Notes: a model not told the origin generated them from the letters alone. A stretch of 5,933 nt of DNA from Pusillimonas sp. UBA6240 (GCA_002441445.1 DJWC01000026.1:2674-8606), one strand, 5' to 3'; positions 1-5,717 are shown, counted from the first letter of the stretch. Numbers and translations are program-made.

Positions 1-315
1 CTGCTGGCGCGCGGCCCGGACGCCTTCTTGAAGAAGATAGGCGAAGAGGCCACCGAACTGGTCATGGCGGCCAAGGACGGCGTACCCGAGCGCATCATCT
101 ACGAAACGGCCGATTTGTGGTTCCACAGCCTGGTGGCCCTGGCCCATTACGGCCTGCGGCCCGAACAAGTCCTGGATGAACTCGCGCGCAGGGAAGGCAC
201 CTCGGGCCTGGCCGAGAAAGCCAGCCGCAACGGCGGCCACCGCAGTGGCGGCCACCGCGATGACGGCCGAGACGATGGCCATCGAAAACCGGACAACATT
301 CACCGGACGACATCC
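1..315 (+). CDS. hisE: Phosphoribosyl-ATP pyrophosphatase, 3' part (5' end outside window; no stop before the HIT gene)
   Basis: HisE hydrolyses phosphoribosyl-ATP to phosphoribosyl-AMP and pyrophosphate, the second step of histidine biosynthesis, in the cytosol. The frame is open from base 1, so the N-terminus is missing. Visible residues include KKIGEEATE (from base 31), ETADLWFHSLVALAHYGL and ELARREGTSGLAEKASR, which fit the all-alpha MazG-like HisE fold; the acidic residues in EEATE and ETAD match the usual metal-binding helices. Family members normally end soon after the GLxEKA segment, near base 230. Here the frame continues through about 29 Gly/His/Arg/Asp-rich codons (231-315) straight into the next gene without a stop. 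The listed end is therefore the last codon before the HIT start, not a stop codon. Either this is a HisE-HIT fusion, or one base differs from the true sequence: reading shifted by +1, the frame would end at the TGA at 317-319, overlapping the next ATG. The HisE identity is secure; the C-terminus is not. Confidence 0.88.
232..276 (+). repeat. 15-bp direct repeat in the hisE-HIT junction
   Basis: Two 15-base units, 232-246 and 247-261, share their first 12 bases (GGCGGCCACCGC). A third, degenerate unit lies at 262-276 and a partial fourth begins at 277. In the open frame they encode GGHRS, GGHRD and DGRDD. The period is a multiple of three, so copy-number change would not shift the frame. The repeat falls just beyond the expected end of the HisE domain, which suggests an expanding low-constraint tail or linker. 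Confidence 0.7.
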
Positions 316-684
316 ATGAGCGACAACTGCCTCTTTTGCAAGATCGCCAAAGGCGACATCCCCTCGAAAAAAGTGTACGAGGACGACGATTTTTTCGCTT
401 TTCACGACATTAATCCCGCCGCTCCCGTACACTTGCTACTTATACCGAAACATCATGTCGTTTCGATGCAGCAGGTCACGGCGGCAGACGCTGAATGGTT
501 AGGTAGAATGATGACCCTGGCGGCCCGGCTGGCCCAGGAAAACGGCTGCACGCCAGGCCCGGAAGGCGGCTTCAGGCTGGTGGTCAACTCAGGCACGGAA
601 GGCGGGCAGGAAGTCGCCCACCTGCATGTTCATATTATCGGGGGCAAGCGCCCCTGGGACAGGCGCGCAGCGCCTGCCGCGTAA
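316..684 (+). CDS. HIT-family (HinT-like) purine nucleotide hydrolase
   Basis: This 122-residue cytosolic protein belongs to the histidine triad family. HinT-type members hydrolyse purine nucleoside phosphoramidates such as AMP-lysine, and their cellular role is loosely defined. The sequence shows CxxC at residues 5-8 (FCKI context), a central LLIPKHHV segment (41-48), VVNSGTEGGQEVAHLHVHIIGG at 89-110, and the histidine triad H102-x-H104-x-H106. Length is normal for HinT. The ATG at 316 matches the family N-terminus (MSDNCLFCKI), but only a weak purine patch lies upstream, and the same frame is open back through hisE. It may therefore be translated as a fusion, or by coupling to a hisE that ends at TGA 317-319. 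tatA follows after 13 bases. Codons 25-50 are unusually AT-rich at third positions compared with the rest of the window. Confidence 0.9.
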   Translation: MSDNCLFCKIAKGDIPSKKVYEDDDFFAFHDINPAAPVHLLLIPKHHVVSMQQVTAADAEWLGRMMTLAARLAQENGCTPGPEGGFRLVVNSGTEGGQEVAHLHVHIIGGKRPWDRRAAPAA

Positions 685-697
685 ACGGAGACGTATC

Positions 698-925
698 ATG
701 GGTAGTTTCAGCATTTGGCATTGGCTCATAGTTCTGGTCATTGTCGCCTTGGTGTTCGGCACCAAGAAAATCCGCAATATCGGCGAAGACCTGGGCGGCG
801 CCATCAAGGGCTTCAAGAAAGGCATGCGCGACGCGAACGACGAAAAAAAACCCGAGGCCGTCGCGCAGCAGCGCGTGCAGGACGACACCATAGACGTGCA
901 GGCCAAGGAAAAAACCGATACCTGA
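698..925 (+). CDS. tatA: Twin-arginine translocase pore subunit TatA
   Basis: TatA polymerises in the inner membrane around the TatBC receptor to let folded twin-arginine proteins cross. The product is 75 residues. It has a short N-terminal membrane helix (about 5-20, SIWHWLIVLVIVALVF), the hallmark FG hinge at F20-G21, an amphipathic helix (about 22-44, with F39 inside GFKK), and a charged, disordered tail. This is the usual TatA layout and length. The ATG at 698 is chosen over an upstream in-frame start at 626 because GGAG sits at 687-690 with 7-base spacing and because MGSFSIWHW is the typical family start. The 626 start would add 24 residues overlapping the HIT gene. The gene lies 13 bases after the HIT gene and 85 bases before tatB, and probably shares their transcript. 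Confidence 0.96.
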   Translation: MGSFSIWHWLIVLVIVALVFGTKKIRNIGEDLGGAIKGFKKGMRDANDEKKPEAVAQQRVQDDTIDVQAKEKTDT

Positions 926-969
926 AAACGGCGGCATGGCGCGGCGGCGCGCTTCCGGCCTCTTTAGCC

Positions 970-986
970 GCAGGGATGGTCCCTGC
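970..986 (+). promoter_or_regulatory. Hairpin in the tatA-tatB spacer
   Basis: GCAGGGA (970-976) and TCCCTGC (980-986) form a perfect 7-bp inverted repeat around a 3-base loop TGG. A pyrimidine run (CTTCTTC) follows, but no true T-tract, so a full intrinsic terminator is unlikely. In RNA the hairpin ends 24 bases before the tatB ATG. It could act as a weak attenuator or as a 3' stabiliser that raises tatA over tatB, but that role is inference. Confidence 0.45.
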
Positions 987-1010
987 CTTCTTCAAGTGAA
1001 CCAGTAACCC

Positions 1011-1649
1011 ATGTTCGACGTCAGCTTTAGTGAACTCATGCTGATCGGCGTCATCGCGCTGATCGTCATCGGTCCAGAGCGCCTGCCCAAAGTGGCGCGC
1101 ACCATCGGGCACCTGGTGGGCCGCGCCCAGCGTTACGTCAGCGACGTCAAATCGGACATCCAGCGCGAAATGGACCTGGATGAACTCAACAACCTGAAAG
1201 GCCAGATGCAGGAAGCCGCCCAATCGGTGAAATCGTCCATGCGGGATGCTTCGGAAAGCCTGCGCGAGCCGCTGGATGAAGCCCAGCAGGCGCTCAAGGA
1301 AGCTTCGGCCTCGGTCGAGTCGCTGGTAGACAGCGCCCGCGCCGAAACAGACGCGTCCCGGCAGGCCGAAGCTAGCGCCCAGCCCGCCGCAGCAGCCGCC
1401 TTGGCGTCCGATACGGCGGCGTCCGATGAAGCCAAGCCGGCCGCCAGCAGCCAAGTGCCGGCCACGCCGGCGCCGCAACCGTCCGGGGATGCCGGTGCGG
1501 CACCGGCCACCGCGGCGTCGGCCGGCGGCACAGAAAAGGAAACACCCAGGCAAGCCGATGCAGCCGACCCCGGCGCGCAGGTCCATCCGCCGCTGCCCGG
1601 CCTGGCGGGCGCCCCGCAGGACAAGCCCAAAGCAGGGACGCCGACGTGA
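1011..1649 (+). CDS. tatB: Twin-arginine translocase receptor subunit TatB
   Basis: TatB binds TatC to form the receptor for twin-arginine signal peptides in the inner membrane. The product is 212 residues. The N-terminus MFDVSFSELMLIGVIALIVIGP contains the conserved E8 in the membrane helix and the G21-P22 hinge, followed by ERLPKVARTIG and an amphipathic helix to about residue 50. Residues about 50-112 are highly charged and probably helical. Residues about 113-212 are Ala/Pro/Ser-rich and look disordered. The total exceeds the E. coli protein (171 residues) because of this tail. No strong ribosome binding site precedes the ATG at 1011; the nearest is AAGTGA at 994-999. The stop overlaps the tatC start as GTGA (1646-1649), so the two are likely translationally coupled. 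Confidence 0.95.
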   Translation: MFDVSFSELMLIGVIALIVIGPERLPKVARTIGHLVGRAQRYVSDVKSDIQREMDLDELNNLKGQMQEAAQSVKSSMRDASESLREPLDEAQQALKEASASVESLVDSARAETDASRQAEASAQPAAAAALASDTAASDEAKPAASSQVPATPAPQPSGDAGAAPATAASAGGTEKETPRQADAADPGAQVHPPLPGLAGAPQDKPKAGTPT

Positions 1650-2446
1650 CGCAAGAACAAGAAGCCTCCCAAGACACCTTCATCTCGCATCTGGTCGAGC
1701 TGCGCTCGCGCCTGTTGCGCGCGGTCAGCGCGGTGCTCATCGTTTTCGTGGCCCTTTTCCTGTATCCGGGTCCCTCGGCCATCTACGATCTGCTTGCCCA
1801 GCCCATGCTGGCTTCGCTGCCCGAAGGCACCCGCATGATCGCCACGGGCGTCATCACGCCCTTCATGGTGCCCATCAAGGTCACCCTGCTGGCCGCCTTC
1901 ATCCTGGCCTTGCCCGTCGTGCTTTACCAGGCATGGGCTTTTGTCGCGCCGGGCCTGTACCGCCACGAACAGCGGCTGGCCCTGCCGCTGATCGCATCCA
2001 GCACCCTGCTTTTCCTGCTGGGCATGGCCTTCTGCTATTTCGTAGTGTTCCGGACCGTCTTTCACTTCATCGCCAACTTCGCTCCACAGTCGATCACGCC
2101 CGCGCCGGACATCGAAGCCTATCTCAGCTTCGTGATGACGATGTTCATCGCCTTCGGCGTCACCTTCGAAGTCCCCGTGGCTGTGGTGCTGCTGGTGAAA
2201 AGCGGCATCGTCACCGTCGACAAGCTGCGCGCGGCGCGCGGCTATGTCATCGTCGGTGCCTTCATCATCGCGGCCGTGGTCACCCCGCCCGATGTCGTCA
2301 GCCAATTCATGCTGGCGCTGCCCTTGTGCCTGCTGTTCGAATTGGGCGTGCTGGTGGCCGGCGCCTTGAAGAAGAAGGAAGCGGAAGAAGGCGGCAGCGA
2401 TACGGACGACAGCGCCGACGAAATCACGGTGCGCAACAACGACTGA
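1646..2446 (+). CDS. tatC: Twin-arginine translocase core receptor TatC
   Basis: TatC is the six-helix inner-membrane protein that directly recognises the twin-arginine signal peptide. The product is 266 residues, a normal length. Conserved features are present: FISHLVELRSRL at 12-23 with E18 and R20 (equivalent to E. coli E15 and R17), P53 (P48), the FVAPGLYRHE segment at 99-108 with F99 (F94) and E108 (E103), and TPPD ending at D216 (D211). Hydrophobic segments lie near residues 24-40, 75-95, 115-140, 160-184, 199-212 and 221-240. The C-terminal tail from 242 is acidic. Translation starts at GTG 1646, overlapping the tatB stop by four bases, with AGGGA at 1634-1638 as ribosome binding site (7-base spacing). 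The gene ends the plus-strand cluster and converges on the protease gene. Confidence 0.97.
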   Translation: MTQEQEASQDTFISHLVELRSRLLRAVSAVLIVFVALFLYPGPSAIYDLLAQPMLASLPEGTRMIATGVITPFMVPIKVTLLAAFILALPVVLYQAWAFVAPGLYRHEQRLALPLIASSTLLFLLGMAFCYFVVFRTVFHFIANFAPQSITPAPDIEAYLSFVMTMFIAFGVTFEVPVAVVLLVKSGIVTVDKLRAARGYVIVGAFIIAAVVTPPDVVSQFMLALPLCLLFELGVLVAGALKKKEAEEGGSDTDDSADEITVRNND

Positions 2447-2518
2447 TCATCCGGTGCTGCATCGTAAAAATCGTCAAAACGGCCGGCCTTTCCACGGCGC
2501 ATACGGGCTCACACATAA

Positions 2519-2541
2519 CCGCGGCCCGACTGGCGCCGCGG
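2519..2541. terminator. Putative bidirectional terminator between tatC and the protease gene
   Basis: CCGCGGC (2519-2525) and GCCGCGG (2535-2541) form a perfect 7-bp all-GC stem around a 9-base loop. Read on the minus strand the stem is followed by a T-rich stretch (complement of 2511-2518, TTATGTGT). Read on the plus strand it is followed by GCTTGCTCTT, a mixed pyrimidine run. It is the strongest hairpin in the 102-bp gap between two convergent genes, which is where a shared terminator is expected. Neither T-tract is ideal, so efficiency is uncertain. Confidence 0.5.
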
Positions 2542-2548
2542 CTTGCTC

Positions 2549-3685
2549 TTACTGCTTCCTGATGCGCGGGCGTATCCCCACCTGCAGCTCAACATCCCGT
2601 TTCTTGCCGTCGCGCATGATCGTCAAGGTCACCTTCTGGCGCGGCTGCAGCGGCGCGATCTGGTTCAGGAAACCTATAGAATCGCGCACTGGCTGGCCGT
2701 TCAGCGCCAGCACGATATCGCCCACCCTGATGCCGCCCTTCCAGGCGGGGCCGTTGCGCAGCACGCTCGCGATGATCACGCCGTCATCCTGGGCCAGGTT
2801 GAAGGCCCTGGCCAGATCGGGCGTCATGTCCTGCGGCTCGATGCCCAGCCAGCCACGCGTCACGGTGCCCGTCTTGATGATCTGCTCCATGATGTTGTGC
2901 GCGGCCGGCGCCGGAATGGCAAAGCCTATGCCCAGCGACCCCCCTGTTTCGGAATAGATCGCCGTATTGATGCCGACCAGGCGGCCGGCGGTATCCACCA
3001 GCGCGCCGCCCGAATTCCCAGGATTTATGGCGGCATCCGTCTGGATGAAGTTCTCGTAGATGTTGATGCCCAGCCGGTTGCGGCCCAGCGCCGATACAAT
3101 GCCCATGGTGGTGGTCTGCCCCACCCCGAAAGGGTTGCCTATGGCCAGCACCACATCGCCCACCTGTACCTCGTGCTCGCCATTGAAGGCCATGGGGCGC
3201 AAATCGGGCAGGTCGATTTTCAGCACGGCCAGGTCGCTTTCAGGGTCGGCGCCCACGAGTTCGGCCGGCGCCTGGCGCCCATCGCCCAATGCGACCTCGA
3301 TGGCGTCCGCCGCTTCGATGACATGGTAATTGGTCAGGATGTAGCCGTCGCTGCGCACGATCACCCCCGAGCCCAGGTTGGTGGACTGGCGGCGCTTGCT
3401 GAAGCCCGGGATGTCCCGGAACAGTCGTTCCAGCTCGGGATCGGGCGGCAGCGGGATCAGCGGCACATTGACATGCTTGCTGGTGTATATGTTGACCACG
3501 GACGGGGTGGCCTGCGCGACCGCCTGCGCATAAGAAACGATGGCCGGCGCGCCGGCCGGCTCCGGCTTGGCCGCGGGCTGCGGCGGCGCTGGATGCAGCC
3601 AGTCGGGGCGCAAGGTTGCCACGATGAATAAAATACCCAGGCATATCGTTACCGTTTGGGCAAATAGCAACCACAATCGACGCAT
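2549..3685 (-). CDS. Membrane-anchored trypsin-like serine protease with one PDZ domain (DegS/HtrA family)
   Basis: This is an S1C-family envelope quality-control protease of 378 residues. An N-terminal membrane anchor (about 4-24, LWLLFAQTVTICLGILFIVAT) is followed by a Pro/Ala-rich periplasmic linker (31-48), the protease domain (about 50-270) and one PDZ domain (about 278-370, beginning near GWLGIEPQ). The catalytic triad is visible: H121 in TNYHVIEA, D151 in ESDLAVLKID and S225 in NPGNSGGALV. One anchor plus one PDZ is the DegS layout, whereas DegP has two PDZ domains; whether it cleaves an anti-sigma factor as DegS does cannot be seen. The ATG at 3685 fits the family N-terminus (MRRLWLLF), although the 20 bases before it are pyrimidine-rich with no Shine-Dalgarno. 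An alternative TTG at 3733 would add 16 residues and lie inside the divergent gene. Confidence 0.93.
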   Translation of the reverse strand: MRRLWLLFAQTVTICLGILFIVATLRPDWLHPAPPQPAAKPEPAGAPAIVSYAQAVAQATPSVVNIYTSKHVNVPLIPLPPDPELERLFRDIPGFSKRRQSTNLGSGVIVRSDGYILTNYHVIEAADAIEVALGDGRQAPAELVGADPESDLAVLKIDLPDLRPMAFNGEHEVQVGDVVLAIGNPFGVGQTTTMGIVSALGRNRLGINIYENFIQTDAAINPGNSGGALVDTAGRLVGINTAIYSETGGSLGIGFAIPAPAAHNIMEQIIKTGTVTRGWLGIEPQDMTPDLARAFNLAQDDGVIIASVLRNGPAWKGGIRVGDIVLALNGQPVRDSIGFLNQIAPLQPRQKVTLTIMRDGKKRDVELQVGIRPRIRKQ

Positions 3686-3709
3686 AAGGCTATAAGGAAG
3701 AAGGCAACA

Positions 3710-4486
3710 ATGAATCAGATATCGACACAACAACTGGCGGACTGGCTAGACGCCACTTTGCAGGCGCAGCGATTCAAGGACTATTGCCCCAATGGCCTGC
3801 AGGTCGAGGGTAAAGCCAATATTCGTCACATTATCACCGGAGTCACCGCCTCGCAGGCATTACTGGAAGCCGCGATCGAGAAAAATGCCGATGCGGTCCT
3901 GGTCCACCATGGCTGGTTCTGGAAAAACGAAAATCCCTGCGTGCGTGGCCCCAAGCGCGCACGGCTGGAATCGGCGCTGCGCCACGGGCTGAATCTGTTC
4001 GCCTACCACTTGCCGCTGGATGCCCACCCCACCTTGGGGAACAATGCCCAACTGGCCTTGCGGCTGGGCTTCACGCCTGACCGCGACGCGGAAGGCCACC
4101 CCGCGGTCTGCGGCCCGGACGGCCTGATATGGCTGGGCCGCTGCGATCCGCCCCGGACACTGGAGGCGCTAGGCGCAAGTATTTGCAAGAACTTGCAACG
4201 GGAGCCCTTGATCGTTGGCAATATGCAACAAAAGATAGAACGCATAGCCTGGTGCACCGGCGGGGCGCAAAGCATGTTCGAAGCGGCGGCGGCGGCCGGG
4301 GTCGACGCCTACCTGACCGGCGAGGCATCCGAACCCTGCTTCCATCTGGCGCGCGAAACCGGCACGGCTTTCATCGCGGCCGGCCATCATGCCACCGAAC
4401 GCTATGGCGTGCAGGCCTTGGGGCGCGCCGTCGCCGAAGCGTTCGGAATACGGGTGGAGTTCGTCGATATCGACAACCCTGTTTGA
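3710..4486 (+). CDS. Nif3-like dinuclear metal centre protein (YbgI/DUF34 family)
   Basis: This belongs to the NIF3/YbgI family, widespread hexameric ring proteins with a two-metal site; the substrate is unsettled, with links to GTP cyclohydrolase I-type chemistry and metal handling. The product is 258 residues, close to E. coli YbgI (about 247). Expected metal ligands are visible: H66-H67 in LVHHGWFW, D104 in YHLPLDAHP, and H226 with E230 in AGHHATERYG. The N-terminal DYCPNGLQVEG (24-34) and the mid-protein CTGGAQSMFEAAAAAGVDAYLTGE (182-205) are also family signatures. The ATG at 3710 follows a strong purine run (AAGGAAGAAGG, 3694-3704). Start codons of this gene and the protease are only 24 bp apart, so each gene's promoter must lie at least partly in the other's coding region. 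The stop at 4484-4486 directly abuts the mscL stop. Confidence 0.93.
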   Translation: MNQISTQQLADWLDATLQAQRFKDYCPNGLQVEGKANIRHIITGVTASQALLEAAIEKNADAVLVHHGWFWKNENPCVRGPKRARLESALRHGLNLFAYHLPLDAHPTLGNNAQLALRLGFTPDRDAEGHPAVCGPDGLIWLGRCDPPRTLEALGASICKNLQREPLIVGNMQQKIERIAWCTGGAQSMFEAAAAAGVDAYLTGEASEPCFHLARETGTAFIAAGHHATERYGVQALGRAVAEAFGIRVEFVDIDNPV

Positions 4487-4945
4487 TTATTTGGTCTTCA
4501 GGAGGTCGCGGATTTCACGCAGCAAGGCCACGTCTTCGGGCGGCGGCGCGGCTTCTTCCTCGGCCTTTTCCTGGTGCATGACGCGGTCGCGCGCGGCATT
4601 GACCGCCTTCACCAGGCAAAACACCACGAAAGCCAGCAGGATGAAGTTGATCAGTATCGTCAGGAAGTTGCCCCAGGACAGCACGACCGCCCCGGCCTTA
4701 TTCAGCGCGTCGTAGGTCTGGGGACCGGAATAGCCTTCGGGCATGCGCAGCACCCAGAACTGGTTGGTGAAGTCCACTTCGCCGCCGAGAACGAAAGCGA
4801 CGATGGGCATGATGATGTCTTTCACCAGCGAGTCGATGATCTTGCCGAACGCGGCGCCGATAATCACGCCGACGGCCAGATCTATCATGTTGCCTTTGAC
4901 GGCGAACTGCTGAAATTCCTGAAGGAAACTACGTGCTTTGCTCAT
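4487..4945 (-). CDS. mscL: Large-conductance mechanosensitive channel MscL
   Basis: MscL is a homopentameric inner-membrane channel that opens under membrane tension and releases solutes on hypo-osmotic shock. The product is 152 residues, longer than E. coli MscL (136). The N-terminal amphipathic helix (SFLQEFQQFAVKGN) leads into the first membrane helix (about 20-52) with the near-invariant IDLAVGVIIGAAFGKI; G26 corresponds to the E. coli G22 gating position. A periplasmic loop (about 53-91) and the second membrane helix (about 92-114) follow. The tail is charged with a PPP hinge and ends in LLREIRDLLK (141-150), the usual cytoplasmic helical bundle. The ATG at 4945 has AGGAAG upstream on the minus strand at good spacing. 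The extra length lies in the loop and tail. It is divergent from petA and convergent with the Nif3-like gene. Confidence 0.97.
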   Translation of the reverse strand: MSKARSFLQEFQQFAVKGNMIDLAVGVIIGAAFGKIIDSLVKDIIMPIVAFVLGGEVDFTNQFWVLRMPEGYSGPQTYDALNKAGAVVLSWGNFLTILINFILLAFVVFCLVKAVNAARDRVMHQEKAEEEAAPPPEDVALLREIRDLLKTK

Positions 4946-4961
4946 GGCTTCTTCCTTTGTC

Positions 4962-4992
4962 GTTACACCCTGACCCGGGCTAACGCTATAAT
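4962..4992 (+). promoter_or_regulatory. Putative sigma70 promoter of petA
   Basis: A perfect -10 hexamer TATAAT lies at 4987-4992 in the mscL-petA divergent region. The best -35 candidate, GTTACA at 4962-4967, matches four of six consensus bases but leaves a long 19-base spacer. Transcription would start near 4999, giving a leader of about 70 bases before the petA ATG. The -10 is convincing and the -35 is weak. The overlapping TATTAT on the other strand (complement of 4988-4993) could serve mscL. Confidence 0.55.
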
Positions 4993-5070
4993 ACGCGGTT
5001 GATAAGACACTACATAGCCAAAAACAGTAAATTGGTAATGCTCCGCGCGGGCATGAATAAGGATACTAGA

Positions 5071-5715
5071 ATGAGTCACAACACGACACAGCTCGATGAT
5101 GCCGCTGCGGTTGATCCCAACCTGCCGCCCGATCCATCGCGCCGTTTCTGGGTAGCTTCGGCCTGTGCCGTGGGCGGCGTGGCTGGCGTCGCGACCGCAG
5201 TTCCCTTTGTCAGCTCTTTCGCCCCTTCCGACAAGGCGCGCGCGGCCGGGGCTCCCGTGGAAGTCGATGTGTCCAATATCGCTCCGGGCCAGATGATCAC
5301 CGTGGAATGGCGCGGCAAGCCGGTGTGGATCATGCACCGCACGCCGGACCAGCTCGCGCATCTCAAAGACCTGGACTCGCAGCTGGCCGATCCCAACTCG
5401 GACCGCCCCGGCTATACGCCTCCTTATGCCAAGAACGAATACCGTTCGCGCAAGCCCGAGCTTTTTGTCTGCGTAGGCATCTGCACCCACCTGGGCTGCT
5501 CGCCCACGCCGGCCTTCACGCCCGGCCCCCAGCCCGGCCTGCCGTCCGACTGGGAAGGCGGTTTCAGCTGCCCCTGCCACGGGTCCACCTTCGATCTGGC
5601 CGGCCGCGTCTTTGCCAACAAGCCCGCCCCCGACAACCTCGAAGTGCCGCCCTATACCTACTCGGCCGACGGTACCCGCATCACCATCGGCATCGACGAA
5701 GACAACAAGGCCTGA
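5071..5715 (+). CDS. petA: Ubiquinol-cytochrome c reductase iron-sulfur (Rieske) subunit
   Basis: The Rieske protein carries the 2Fe-2S cluster that moves electrons from ubiquinol to cytochrome c1 in the bc1 complex, with its head on the periplasmic side. The product is 214 residues. The N-terminus has SRRFWVAS (23-30), a twin-arginine motif, followed by the single membrane anchor (about 31-50), so it is likely inserted through the Tat pathway encoded upstream. Cluster ligands are present in CTHLGC (138-143; C138, H140) and CPCHGS (167-172; C167, H170), with C143 and C169 as the usual disulfide pair. The start is placed at ATG 5071 because AAGGA (5059-5063) sits 7 bases upstream. In-frame ATGs at 5038 and 5053 and a TTG at 4999 lack this, and 4999 coincides with the predicted transcript start. 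petB follows after 84 bases. Confidence 0.97.
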   Translation: MSHNTTQLDDAAAVDPNLPPDPSRRFWVASACAVGGVAGVATAVPFVSSFAPSDKARAAGAPVEVDVSNIAPGQMITVEWRGKPVWIMHRTPDQLAHLKDLDSQLADPNSDRPGYTPPYAKNEYRSRKPELFVCVGICTHLGCSPTPAFTPGPQPGLPSDWEGGFSCPCHGSTFDLAGRVFANKPAPDNLEVPPYTYSADGTRITIGIDEDNKA

Positions 5716-5717
5716 CG

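Noticed and set aside
1133..2305. 390-codon open frame on the minus strand across tatB and tatC
   Set aside because: It is antisense to two well-recognised genes, has low-complexity Asp/His/Gly/Arg composition with no recognisable domain, and is explained by third-position GC bias.
2481..2488. GGCCGGCC palindrome in the tatC-protease gap as a second terminator
   Set aside because: The 8-base palindrome cannot form a loop on its own and only a short TTT follows.
1426..2562. 378-codon plus-strand open frame overlapping tatB and tatC
   Set aside because: The translation is Arg/Pro/His-rich and out of frame with clear TatB and TatC signatures.
2543..3631. 362-codon plus-strand open frame antisense to the protease
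   Set aside because: It mirrors a gene with an intact catalytic triad and PDZ domain; its His/Arg/Gln/Asp-rich translation resembles no family.
3616..3696. Possible promoter for the Nif3-like gene (TTGCCA at 3616 and AT-rich hexamers such as TATAAG at 3691)
   Set aside because: No pair of boxes has acceptable spacing, and TATAAG lies too close to the start codon.
4999..5070. Upstream in-frame starts for petA (TTG 4999, ATG 5038, ATG 5053)
   Set aside because: None has a good ribosome binding site, 4999 coincides with the predicted transcript start, and ATG 5071 has AAGGA at ideal spacing.
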